Origin: Prorocentrum cordatum
Lineage: Eukaryota > Sar > Dinophyceae > Prorocentrales > Prorocentraceae
Reading direction: 5' to 3'
Assembly (NCBI GenBank): GCA_963575745.1
Contig: CAUYUJ010012536.1
Location: 75,001-139,000 of the forward strand
Length of the DNA: 64,000 nucleotides
The stretch's first letter is position 1; each line of letters opens with the position of its first letter. The notes under the pieces are model-generated. The model saw only the letters and a list, made by a program, of their open reading frames with translations. It searched no databases and was not told the origin of the DNA. Positions 9,820 through 19,152 of the stretch are shown in pieces. A program made the translations under genes and the position numbers.

Positions 9820-9999
9820 CGAACGGGGCCCAGGGCTACACAAATAAATACATACGAATCCCCACACTAATCCCAAGGTTCGCCATATTTTCATGTCTTC
9901 TTGATGTTCGTCTTCCCCCTCCCCCCACCACAGTTTCCCACATGTTCCAGGGGATCGATGCTGAATTGGGACTGTGTGTTTTGTTGGTCACCCTCCTGA
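9820..9999. mobile_element. Family C element, copy 1 (diverged)
   Basis: Left end GAACGGGGCCCAGGGCTACACAAATAAATACATAC and right end CTGTGTGTTTTGTTGG..CCCTCCTGA match the ends of the 163-bp family C copies at 25.6 and 61.9 kb. The interior landmark CTTCCCCCTCC..CCACAGTTTCCCA..GTTCC is present. No 5-bp target duplication is visible directly at these ends, but a 9-bp repeat (GCGCTCTGG) lies at 9806 and 10012. Confidence 0.65.
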
Positions 10000-10365
10000 C
10001 AAAGTTCCAGAGCGCTCTGGACGTTTTGATTCCTGTCCTAGCCCCGCCCACGCGACCGAAGACGACGCTCGAAGGCAGCGCTAGCGCGACGCCGACGACG
10101 ACGGCGACGACGATCGGCGACGATCAAAAACGGCAACCAGAGACGAAAGCGTGAATAAGACGCCAGGAGGTCCAGGAGCGGCACACTCCTGATCATGCTG
10201 CGCGCGTCCCATCAGCCCTGCAAGAAACGAGAAAATCCGATCAGCCCTCTTGGCGTAGGTGGTCTATCCGGTTTCCTCGTTCTGCATCCTAAACTCCCCC
10301 TCTTCCCATCGGGGAGGGGTAACCTCCCCCTCCCTCCCTGAGGTTTTGGGGGCGGTTCTGCGATG
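10000..10365. other. No recognisable feature
   Basis: Mixed GC sequence with short CGACGACG words (10070-10120) and C/T-rich stretches. No gene is supported. Confidence 0.4.
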
Positions 10366-11088
10366 TGTCAGCCCAAGATGGCTCCAAAAGGGCATCCAAT
10401 GGTCCAATATGGCCTCCAACATGGCTCCAGATAGCCGACGACGGCTCAAGATGCCTTCCAGCATGCCTCTAAGATGCCCCAAGAGGGCCAAAGGTTCCAA
10501 GTGCTCTCGGAGACCCTCAGGACCCCTCCCAAGACGCCCAAATCTCACCGAACCCCGAAGCACATCAAGTATGCTTGCCTGATTGCTTTTTCGCTGCCGA
10601 TGTGCTTTTGAGGCCTCAAGATGGCCCCAACATGGCCCAAGAGAGGCACAAGAGGCCCAAAAAATCCCAAGAGGCGATGTGCGTGGCCCCAGAAAGGGGT
10701 GAGGAACTTAAAGGACACATCCTCCATTAAATCGATGGCCTGGGAGATTGCCCCAAGAGGCTCTCCAGGGCTCCCAAGAGGGCCCCAAGAGAGCTCCAAG
10801 ATGGTCCCACGAAGGCCCCAAGGCGCCCCAAAAAGGGCTCCACGAGGACCGCAAGGCTTCCTAAACGAGCCCCAAGACGGCTCCAAGAAGCGGGGAGGGG
10901 GGCGAAATCGAAGGGAGGGGGTGGGAGGGGGGGAGGCGAATAGAGGGGGCCGGTTTTGAGAGCTCGTGAGGGGAGGTGGGGTTGAGGGGGGACGAAAATC
11001 GAAGACCCCGCCTTCCTTTGATCAATGCTCTCTCCAAGATGGCCCTAAGAGGCCATCAAAAGCACCCGAGAGGCCCCCAAGGAGGCAT
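10366..11088. repeat. Family D element, second subfamily, copy 1
   Basis: CCAAGATGGC / CCAAGAGGGCC-rich sequence whose order of anchors matches 32690-33400: AAGATGGCTCC, GGCATCCAATNN, AAGTGCTNTCGGAGACCC, TCAGGACC, a central GATGTGCTTTTG / GATGCGCTTGCG block followed by CCTCAAG, and CCTTTGATC near the right side. It is open in many frames; I see no gene. Confidence 0.65.
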
Positions 11089-11091
11089 CAC

Positions 11092-11154
<63 letters not shown>

Positions 11155-11155
11155 G

Positions 11156-11186
<31 letters not shown>

Positions 11187-11275
11187 GCATCAGCATCAGC
11201 ATCCGCATCAGCATCAGCATCATCATCGTCATCATCATCATCATCGTCGTCGTCGTCATCACTACTTGCTCTTGT
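11089..11275. repeat. (CAT)n microsatellite with CAG and CGT variants
   Basis: About 60 triplets, first pure CAT, then CAT/CAG, then CAT/CGT. The poly-His, poly-Ile, poly-Asp and poly-Met ORFs are artefacts. Confidence 0.95.
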
Positions 11276-11279
11276 GATG

Positions 11280-11449
11280 TTCGGCGACCCGCTCGAGGCA
11301 CATCCGATCTCTGACTCGTGGGCACATCGTGGACCTCCTCGCCAGGCGTGGCCCCGCTGGTGGCGCTTCGGCCAAACGCAAGAAGTTGTCCTAGGCGCCT
11401 CGGATGGCATCTGGTGAGCGGCCAGGAGAGGGCGCGCGGGTCCAAACCT
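11280..11449. other. Single-copy segment carrying a 45-bp dispersed repeat
   Basis: The stretch 11319-11366 (CACATCGTGGACCTCCTCGC..GTGGCCCC.CTGGTGG.GCT) recurs at 21872-21920. The repeat could be an old coding fragment or a small element. No gene is called. Confidence 0.35.
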
Positions 11450-11606
11450 CATGTCGGACCTGTCCCTCTACAGGAGGAAAATCCAAAACATGCAAAAAAT
11501 ACTCAGGTCACGATTTGTTGACTACTTCTGACTGTTCGTTTGATTTCTGTTTGTTTTTTTCCTATGTTTCCCAATATCCACCCGTGGGGCGACATGCCGG
11601 ACCTAA
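11450..11606. mobile_element. Family B element, copy 4
   Basis: Left end CATGTCGGACCTGTCCCTCTACAGG and right end GGGGCGACATGCCGGACCTAA, about 157 bp apart. The interior is AT-rich with TTGTTGACTACTTCTGACT. Confidence 0.75.
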
Positions 11607-12946
11607 CCCGAACCCCAGCGCGCAAGCCGCGGCAACCGCACCTCTTTCCCGGGGATCCGCACCCCTCGCGCGCCCATCGCCGACCCACGGACGCAGGGAC
11701 CGCGTGGCTCCCGCAGGCGGGCTGGCGCAGGAAGGAACCCGCCGAGGGCTGCGAACGGCAGCGCGCTGGCGGACCCCCGAGGCAGCGCAGACTCTGTTGA
11801 CCGGGCTGGGGCAGGCCGGTGCGGGCCTCGCCGCCGTGGGCCCGCACCAAGGAGCCACTCGGCGGAAGGCCACTCTCGCGTGCGCCGCTCCCCGCTCCTC
11901 CCGGGTCCGACGACAGAGGAGGCCAGCAAAGGAAGGGGGGGCGCGGGTAGCGCATCCGCTCACGTGGCCGACTGCCCAGGCGCCTCCCGGCGCCCCAAGC
12001 GACCACTCGTGGCGGCGGGGCCCAAGCCAGCTGGACGCAGCCGATTTCGTCACCCCCCCCCCCCGCCGCCTCGAACGCTCCCACAAGCCGCGGAAGCAGG
12101 AGCCTCGGAGCCGCGGGAGCCGCGCCGAGCGTCGAGCGCGAGAGGGGGGGCGGAGGCCGCGGAAGCCGCGGCATCACCGACGATGACGTCGGAAAGAGCC
12201 GCCGACACCCTCATCCTCCCGTGGGGCGTCGAGAGTGACATGCGCACCATAAACTGAAGACACCATGCCGACGGCACCCTGGCACAGTTCGGCGCCACAC
12301 CGGGGCACGAGGAGGCAGAGGAGGAGGTCAGCCAGCCCGGGCGCCACCTCCGCCCTCAGCAGCACCCGCCTGCCTAGGCGGCTTCCTGTGCGTGGTCACC
12401 CACACGGCCCCGCACGGCATCTTCAACCTTTTGCCTGCGCTGCCGAGGCTGGAGATGGCAGAACGCGAAAAAACGCTTTCTGGCGGAGGCGCGGGAGGTC
12501 AGGACGTTCTGCCTGGTGTCGCGGCGACGGCCCTGGCGACGCGACATGCCTTGCGAGTGGGTGGCGCGGGTGGCTCGGGACGTGGACGCCTGGGAACTGG
12601 GGGACGGGCAAGCGCTTCGCGCCGAGGCGCGGCTGGTCAGAACCAATGGACTTGGCTGCCCCGAGTCGCAACACGCAACCCGTAGCGTGCTGACACGGAG
12701 ATCAGCACGTAGAGCGGAAACGTAGCTTTGGCGCGATACGTTCGCCAGAACGTGTGCCGACACGTGAAGCCAGCACGCAGCATGCTCACACTGGACGATC
12801 GCGTTCCACTGGCATGCTCGCAAATGGCCTGCACTCGCCGCGGGGCATCCACGATCCACTACATCGAGGAAGACAAATGTGTTGTGTTGTTCGGTCGTGT
12901 GCGAGTAAGCGAGTAATTATCATTGCACCGGCCTTGCAGACGTGAT
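11607..12946. other. GC-rich stretch without a supported gene
   Basis: Several overlapping ORFs on both strands (for example 11404-12186 plus, 12265-12693 plus, 12374-12859 minus), none with a recognisable domain. A short minus-strand stretch at 12174-12365 (LADLLLCLLVPRCGAELCQ) reads like ordinary protein but cannot be extended. Words at 12515-12590 recur near 34530-34600, so part of this region is a dispersed repeat. Confidence 0.35.
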
Positions 12947-13145
12947 GCAGCGGATTTCTGCGTGGTTTTCAACCCGAAGCGGCGCGTGAAAAACGAAGTG
13001 CATTTCGCGTGGATTTGTTTTTGTTTCACTCCTGGCAGAAAAAAAAAATGTACGACATTCACCTCGACATCCAAAACGAAATTCTCCAGGACACTCCGGG
13101 CCACTCCTACCGTCTTCGGAACGGAAATCCGCTCTGCGATGTTGG
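12947..13145. mobile_element. Family J inverted-repeat element, copy 1
   Basis: Starts GCAGCGGATTTCTGCG and ends GGAAATCCGCTCTGCGATG, imperfect terminal inverted repeats. The interior shares GAAAAACGAAGTG, TTCGCGTGG, AATTCACCTCGA and ACGAAATTCTCCAGGACACT with 40313-40522. About 199 bp and non-coding. Confidence 0.65.
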
Positions 13146-13284
13146 GGCGATGATAATCAGGCACTTTGCGAGCTGTGGGAGCGCTCGGCGACACAGGGAC
13201 GTCCTGAACAAGGCACGCGCAGCGATCCAAAAAGCGGGCGTGCCCGGCCGAGCGACACGCCAAGCGCTGTGCGATCGGCTCGAC

Positions 13285-13432
13285 GTGGCTGGAGGAGGAG
13301 GAGGAGGAGGAGGAGGAGGAGGAAGAGGAGGAGGGCGAGGAGGAGGAGGAGGAGGAGCAGGAGGAGGAGGAGTACGACGACGACGGCGACGACGACGACG
13401 ACCGAAACGACGAAAACGACGTCGAGGACAAC

Positions 13433-13464
<32 letters not shown>

Positions 13465-13643
13465 CGACCACGAGCATGGGCGGCGGGCGGGCCCCGCGCG
13501 CGCCTGCTGAGGGCTGCCCTCCTGCACCGGGGACAGCTCCACGCTGCCTGCCGCGGGCTGCGAGAACGCCTCGCGCTCGGAGGCAGCGGCGCCGCCGCTG
13601 GCTACCGCCGCCTCCCGCCAGCCGCCGTCGTTTTTGCTGTTGC

Positions 13644-13675
<32 letters not shown>

Positions 13676-13745
13676 TTGTTGTTGATGTTGATGTTGATGT
13701 TGTTGTTGTTGTTGCTGTTGTTGTTGTTGTTGTTGTATCTTCTCT
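13285..13745. repeat. Cluster of GGA, GAC and GTT microsatellites
   Basis: (GGA)n at about 13290-13370, (GAC)n at about 13376-13470 and (GTT)n at about 13635-13737. The long ORFs spanning them are compositional. Confidence 0.9.
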
Positions 13746-13779
13746 CCTCCTCTCACCCAAGTCAGAGAGCAACTGACAG

Positions 13780-14180
13780 GATGCTGTGTCGAGGCCGTCG
13801 TTGCCGCCGTCGTGGTCGTCGTCGCCGCCGTGGTCGCCGTGGTCGTCGTCCCTGAGATCCTGGCGTCTCCATGTGTTGAGCCGGGCGTTTTTGTTCGCCC
13901 GACGTCGGGCCCGGGGGCCCTGGCAGATCTATCCAAATCCTCCTCCTCCTGCTCCTCCTCCTCCTCTTCCTCCTCCTCCTCCTCCGGTGGTGATTCCATT
14001 GTTACGGCGCAACGTTTTGGCGATGTCAGATCCGAGGCTGGTCGTCGTTGTCGTCGTGGTCGTCGTCGCTGGCAGCCGCAGCTGGCGTCGAATGCTCACT
14101 TATGGAGGGCTGTTGTTGTGGATCCGTGGAGACGGCTCCATGCGCTCTCGCCTCGACGCCAGCTACACGCCCTCTGACAG
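13780..14180. repeat. GTC- and CCT-rich low-complexity region
   Basis: Repeated GTCGTC and GCCGTC words at 13793-13855 and 14035-14070, and CCT/TCC triplets at 13935-13985. No gene is supported. Confidence 0.7.
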
Positions 14181-14264
14181 AAAGACTCCCGCTGAAGCGC
14201 GGGCGTGAGAACAGGTCTCGGTAGTTGAAACCCAAACTACGCGGACAGCGGTTAATTACCGGCC

Positions 14265-14485
14265 CATGCTTCCTGACAATTTACCTTAGACGCCCTGACC
14301 AGAGAGGCCCCCCAAACTCAGGAACGGCGCACCCGCTCGAGGACTCCTCGCAATTCAATCAAGTTGGCGACGGCCAAGCTGCAACGACAACGGTTCCCGC
14401 TCGATGCTGTCTTACACTTTAAGCCGAGACGCCCTGGCCAGAGAGGCCTCAAACATGCAGGAACAGCGCATCTCAATCAAACGGA
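14265..14485. repeat. Two-copy tandem repeat (~125 bp)
   Basis: CTTAGACGCCCTGACCAGAGAGGCC..AAACTCAGGAACGGCGCA is repeated as AGCCGAGACGCCCTGGCCAGAGAGGCCTCAAACATGCAGGAACAGCGCA. The function is unknown. Confidence 0.65.
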
Positions 14486-14679
14486 TGAACTGCCCCCGGG
14501 CGCGTTAGCTCGCATGCGGCCATGGAAGGGTGGTGCGCGCACAGTGCACTGCCGAATGCTTCCCAGGCGCTGGCAAGGGGGCTCAATCCATAGACTTAGC
14601 GGGCGGGTGCGAGCGAGATGGAGAAACAAACGAAGGTAAAAACAAGTTGTGGGATAACACGTTCGCGAAATGGTCGTCG

Positions 14680-14830
14680 TCGTCCTGGTCGTCGGCAACT
14701 TTCGCCGACATGGTGGTGGTCGTGGTCGTGGGTGTCGTCGTCGTCGTCGTCGTTCTCGTCGTCGTCTTCCTCCCTCTCCACCTCCTTCTCCCTTTCCTCC
14801 TCCTCCTCCTCCTCCTCCTCCTCCTACCTT
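14680..14830. repeat. GTC and TCC microsatellites
   Basis: (GTC)n at about 14715-14770 followed by TCC/CTC triplets to 14828. Confidence 0.9.
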
Positions 14831-15014
14831 TCATAGTCCGCGCCCTTAGCTACCGGCCCGTTTAATAACGCCCTGTTTGCTGGGTTCTGGAACAAAAGCG
14901 AGATCCCACGCTTTTAGCCACTTGCAACGCCACGGTATCTGAGGCAAGCTCCCTCTAGCGAGCGGCCACTCTACGCGTCGCCGACTCCCTCGACGCATCG
15001 CGGCGCGATCTCCT

Positions 15015-15185
15015 CTCCTAGGAGAACACAAAGCGGCATACACATGAAATTGTGGTGCTCCAAGCGGGTCTCTTGGATCTGCACTGGAGCGCCGGAGGCG
15101 CCACCAGGGGGGCCCAGCGCAGATCCAAGAAGTCCGCGCGGAGCGCGAATACTTAGTGTTTCTGCCGTGTTTTGCCCTGCGACCC
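15015..15185. mobile_element. Family A element, copy 3 (one internal hairpin lost)
   Basis: The left arm ACACAAAGCGGCATACACATG..TCTCTTGGATCTGCACTGG pairs with the right arm CCCAGCGCAGATCCAAGAAGTCC..GTGTTTCTGCCGTGTTTTGCC. Only the GCGCCGGAGGCGCC internal hairpin remains. Confidence 0.7.
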
Positions 15186-15404
15186 CCAGAAGCACCTCAG
15201 ACGAGCTCCGGCAGACGAGGTCGGAGGATCGCGCCGCATCGCCGATGATACCTCGGCGATGCATCGGCGAGGCACCAGCGATGCCTCGCCGACGTCGGCG
15301 ACGCATCGGCAACGTCGATGTGAAGCAACTCGGGCTCCACACCGAGCCCCCTCGGCGACGCGGCGCGGCGCTCCGACCTCAGCTGCTCGGACCTCCTCTA
15401 TAGG

Positions 15405-15635
15405 AGGCCTCGATCCACGCGGCCCGCGCGGAGCGCCAACCGTTCATATGCTCATGCCGTCTTCCTGCTCTCCGCTCGGCGCATCGCGGCGCGATCTCCT
15501 CCTCGCTCGGCGCGCGCATCGCGGCGCGATCGCGGCGCCATCGCGGCGCGACCTCCCCCCCTCGCTCGCGCATCGCGGCGCCATGCCGTTTATCCCTCGC
15601 TCGGCGCATCGCGGCGCGAACTCCTCTCCCCCCCC
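15405..15635. repeat. Family A right-arm fragment followed by CATCGCGGCGCGA minisatellite
   Basis: 15408-15450 resembles the right arm of family A (GATCCACGCGG, then CCGCGCGGAGCGCCAAC). From 15472 to 15632 the words GCTCGGCGCATCGCGGCGCGA and CTCCTC repeat about five times; an isolated copy lies at 14990-15018, left of the family A copy at 15.0 kb. The minisatellite may be seeded by the element's flank. Confidence 0.6.
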
Positions 15636-15661
15636 CCGCGCGGCCCCCACTTGAGCAGACA

Positions 15662-15815
15662 TCCGATGTCCTGATGTTGTTCAATGTGCGGTCCCCGGCG
15701 ATCTCGAGCCATCCCCCAGGACCGGTCTCTCATCCCGAATCGTTCTGTTGACGGCCCCAGGGCATGGCGAGGGCCCCCGGAGGCCGAAAACGGCGAAAAA
15801 CCTCCGTAATGATTT
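15662..15815. repeat. Family N dispersed repeat, copy 1
   Basis: CCGATGT..TGATGTT..., CCCCCAGGACCGGTCT.TCATCC, then GAGGCCGAAAA..GAAAAACCTCC match 50467-50590 in order and spacing. Confidence 0.6.
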
Positions 15816-15854
15816 TGTCAATGCGCTGGATCTTGGGGTCCTCCGCCGACGTGG

Positions 15855-16160
15855 GCAGGCCCGGCACCCGACCCCGGCTCGGGGGTGGGGCCCCTGGCCT
15901 CCCCCCAGGCTCGGCTACACGCAAGGGTGACCCTGGGTAAGAGCGACCTTTTGCTGCGCGGCTTTTGGGGGGCCGCGGGGGGGCCAAAGCTGGGCGCGCA
16001 ACCAGCTGCTGCGGCTTCGTCTTCGGCCATCTGGGGACCCGTCTGTGCCCGCACCGAAGGTCCCTCCGGCGAAAGGTCACTCCTTACGTCCAGTCGAGTT
16101 GAGCAGGCCCGGCACCCGACCCCCGGCTCGGGGGTGGCGCCCCCGGCCTCCCCCCAGGCG
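15855..16160. mobile_element. Putative inverted-repeat element between 55-bp direct repeats
   Basis: A 55-bp block (GCAGGCCCGGCACCCGACC..., then GGCTCGGGGGTGG) occurs at about 15856-15910 and 16105-16160. Between the copies, GGGTAAGAGCGACCTTTTGC near 15935 is mirrored by GCGAAAGGTCACTCCTTACG near 16070. The arrangement suggests an inserted element, but the direct repeat is far longer than a normal target duplication. Confidence 0.4.
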
Positions 16161-16254
16161 GACCCCCGCCTGCCTCCCCCCCCTTCGCTGCCGGGCTTCC
16201 TGCCTGGGCATGCCAACTGCGGGCGCGGGGAAGGAGGGAGTGCCCTCCACTCCC

Positions 16255-16356
16255 ATGATCTGTCTCTCTCCTCCTGCCTCCTCCTCCCTCCCCTCCCCTC
16301 CCCTCCCCCCTCCCCTCTCTCCCTCTCCTCGCCCCCTCCCCTGGGCTCCCTCGCCT

Positions 16357-16419
<63 letters not shown>

Positions 16420-16505
16420 GTATTTCTATCCCTCTCTCTCTCTCTCTCTTCTCCTCCCTCCTCCTCCCTCGCCTACCCTCCTCCCTCTCTCTCATCCCCC
16501 TCTCT
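16255..16505. repeat. (CT)n, (TA)n and CCT low-complexity tract
   Basis: CCCTCC words, then (TC)n at about 16360-16400, (TA)n at about 16400-16420, then CT/TCC again. Confidence 0.95.
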
Positions 16506-16764
16506 CCTCGTATGGCCCCCCCGCCCTCCGGTGCCCCAGGCGGGCCTGGCCCGGCGGAATCGCCTGGTGCACCACGTACTGCCCCATCGGCGCCTGCTGC
16601 ACCTCGTCGTCGCCGACGCCGCGGTCGACGCCGCCGTCGCAGTCGCCGCCGTCGCCGCGACCATCGCCGTCGGCACCGCCGCCGTCGTAGCCTTTGCCGA
16701 CGGCATCGCCCCCGCCGCCGCCGCGGTGGTCGCCCACGTCGTCGCCGTAATTAGCGGCCCTCGC
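16506..16764. other. GCC/GTC-rich stretch, no supported gene
   Basis: The frame encodes Ala/Val strings from repeated GTCGCC words. Its right end, AATTAGCGGCCCTCGC (16749-16764), is the left direct repeat of the adjoining family B element. Confidence 0.4.
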
Positions 16765-16924
16765 CTTAAGTCGGGCGTGTCCCCCTACTAGGGGGATTGG
16801 GGCGAAAAATGAAACAAACTCAAAAAATTCCCCCAAATGGGCAAAAACAATCAAACAATCGTCCACGGTTGATTTGTTTACTACTTTTGAGTACTCCCCC
16901 TGTAGAGTGGCAGGCCCGACTTAA
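16765..16924. mobile_element. Family B element, copy 5, flanked by 16-bp direct repeats
   Basis: Ends CTTAAGTCGGGCGTGTCCCC and GTGGCAGGCCCGACTTAA; interior TCGTCC..TTTGTTTACTACTTTTGAGTACTCC. It is bounded by AATTAGCGGCCCTCGC (16749-16764) and AATTAGTGGCCCTCGC (16925-16940), identical at 15 of 16 bases. Confidence 0.85.
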
Positions 16925-17100
16925 AATTAGTGGCCCTCGCGGTCATCGTCGCGGTCGCCGTCGCCGACGCCCTCGCCGAGGCTGCTGCCGTGGCTGTCGC
17001 TGCCGTCGCCCTGGCCGCGGTCGGCGTCGTCGCCGCCGCGGGAAGGGCGGTCGGCGTCTGGGAGTCGGGGCCGGCAAGGGGGCCGGCGGGATGGTCGGGG

Positions 17101-17471
17101 AGACGCAAGACTCGGGTTACGGGGACGCCTCCTCCTCCTCCTCCTCCTGCTCCTCCTCCTCCTCCACCTCCTCCTCCTCCTCCTCCCTCCTCCTCCTCCT
17201 CCTCCTCCTCCTCCCTCTCCTCCTCCTCCTCCTCCTCCTCCTCCTCCTCCCTCCTCCTCCTCCTCCTCCTCCTCCTCCTCCTCCTCCTCCTCCTCCTCCG
17301 CCTCCCCCTCCTCCTCCTCCTAGGGGCCATCACGAAAATGACGAGGCCCAATCTGAAATTTGGCGCGAGCTCCCGCTGCGGGCATCCCACGACAACTGGA
17401 CCGTCAAAATCCAGGACGCGCTCGTCAAAAAGCGTCGGCAAACCCGAGTTCCAGCGCACTCGAGTCAGACG
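17101..17471. mobile_element. Family K inverted-repeat element, copy 1, expanded by a CCT tract
   Basis: Left end AGACGCAAGACTCGGGTTA, right end ACTCGAGTCAGACGTT. The core AAAATGACGAGGCC, CTCCCGCTGC and CGTCAAAATCC..CTCGTCAAAAA matches 55939-56131. A (TCC)n tract at 17125-17322 sits inside the left part and accounts for the extra length. Confidence 0.6.
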
Positions 17472-17632
17472 TTAGGTCGGGCCTGTCCCACTATACAGGG
17501 GGGTCCTGGACGAAACGTGAAAAGTAGTCAAACAATTATGAAACATGCTGATAAATAACAATAAAAATCGTCCTCAGACTATCTTTTGACTAGTTTGGAA
17601 CACTCCTCCTGTAGAGGGACAGGCCCGACGTA
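17472..17632. mobile_element. Family B element, copy 6
   Basis: One of the best-preserved copies: left TTAGGTCGGGCCTGTCCC, right CTCCTGTAGAGGGACAGGCCCGACGTA, an interior AT-rich block and ATCGTCCTCAGACTATC. It abuts the family K element directly. Confidence 0.85.
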
Positions 17633-17859
17633 CGCCTACTCGAGCCTTACGCTTCCCCGAGAGGGCGGCGGCCCCTGGGCGGCTCGGAAAGCAGGCGCCC
17701 GACGGCTGTCAGAGGCCTCCGAGCGCCGTGGAACAGCCACCGCGGGCAGCTCGTGGGGCGGCTTTCTCGACCGCCTCACCACCGGGCCCCGGGGTCATCA
17801 AGAAACGGCTCGCAAGGGAATGAAGAAACAAAAAGACGTCCCGGCGAACAGGTCCAGCC

Positions 17860-18822
17860 CCCCTCCTCCCTCCTCCTTCCTCCCTCCTCCCTGTTCCCTC
17901 CTCCCTCCTCCCTCCTCCCTCCACCTGCTCTCTCCTCCCTCCTTCCCCTCCTCATCCTCCTCCTCTTTGTCCTCCTCCCTCCTCCTCCTCCTCCACCTCC
18001 TCCTCCCCCTCCTCCTCCTCCTCTTCCTCCCTCCTCCCCTCCTCCTCCTCCTCCTCCTCCTCCTCCACCTCCTCCTCTTCCTCCTCCTCCGCCTCCTCCT
18101 CCTCCTCCTCCTCCCTCCTCCTCCGCCTCCTCCTCCTCCTCCTCCTCCTCCTCCTCCTCCTCCGCCTCCCCTCCCCCTCCTCCTCCTCATCGTCCTCCTC
18201 CTCCTCCCTCCTCCTCCTCCGCCTCCTCCTCCTCCTCCTCCTCCTCCTCCTCCTCCTCCTCCTCCTCCTCCTCCTCCTCCTCCTCCTCCTCCCCTCCTCC
18301 TCCTCCTCCTCCTCCTCCTCCTCCTCCTCCTCCTCCTCCTCCCTCCTCCCTCCTCCTCTCCTCCCTCCCTCCTCCCTCCTCCCCCTCCCCCTCCCTCCTC
18401 CCTCCCCCCTCCCCTCCTCCCTCCCCCTCCCCCCTCCCTCCCTCCCTCCTCCCTCCTCCCTCCTCCCCCCCCCCTCCTCCTCCTCCCTCCTCCCTCCTTT
18501 CTCCTCCCCTCCTCCCTCCTCCTCCCTCCTCCCTCCTCTTCCCTCCTCCTCCTCCTCCTCCTCCTCCTCTCCTCCTCCTCCTCCTCCCCCTTTCCTCCTC
18601 CCCCTCCTCCTCCTCCTCCTCCCTCCTCCTCCCTCCCTCCCTCCTCCCTCCTCCCCTCCTCCTCCCTCCTCCCTCCTCCCTCCTACCTCTCCTCCCTCTC
18701 CCTCCTCCTCCCTCTCCTCCCTCTCCTCCCTCTCCTCCCTCTCCTCCCTCTCCTCCTCCTCCTCCTCCTCCTCCTCCTCCTCCTCATCATCATCATCATC
18801 ATCATCACCATCATCATCATCG
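17860..18822. repeat. Giant (CCT)n tract ending in (CAT)n
   Basis: About 920 bp of almost uninterrupted CCT/CTC/TCC triplets and CCCTCC variants, then 12 CAT-type triplets. All cytosine/thymine sits on the plus strand. The ORFs of 300-435 codons across it are artefacts. The recycled retrogene follows on its right, and another CCT tract lies beyond it. Confidence 0.97.
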
Positions 18823-19152
18823 CACATCCCGAGGCACCAGAGGCAATCCACGAGTTCAATATGATAATGACATTGCTGTAGCAAGTCTACCTTTGAAACG
18901 GAGGGTCAAACACACAATACGATATGGTTGGTCTTCCTCAAAAGCATTGAGGGCATCATGCACACGAGGATATGGAGAACACGGTCAACATACATTGCGC
19001 AAGAACGAAAGCCGTGAAAGCGTGAGACCTGTATGCCAAGAAACACAACTCCCTACATGAGGACAATCACTGCAGCAAGCGACAAACAATCAGGCAACGT
19101 TCACTGAGACCATATGTCGAATGCGAAAGACAACCACAAGAGCAACAGTCAG
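18823..19152 (-). other. Presumed 3' untranslated region of the retrogene
   Basis: About 330 bp of lower-GC, non-repetitive sequence between the stop codon and the (CAT)n/(CCT)n tract. No poly(A)-derived T run is visible on the plus strand at its end, so the retroposition boundary is inferred only from the change into microsatellite. Confidence 0.4.

Noticed and set aside
9806-10020. GCGCTCTGG repeat as the target duplication of the family C copy at 9.8 kb
   Set aside because: The repeat lies 10-15 bp outside the element ends that define exact 5-bp duplications in other copies, so it may be chance.
10966-11314. Poly-His / poly-Asp / poly-Ile ORFs
   Set aside because: Products of the (CAT)n tract; all six frames show equivalent homopolymers.
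17586-19060. Plus-strand ORFs of 431-435 codons rich in Ser, Pro and Leu
   Set aside because: They are translations of the CCT microsatellite in different frames and have no independent sequence content.
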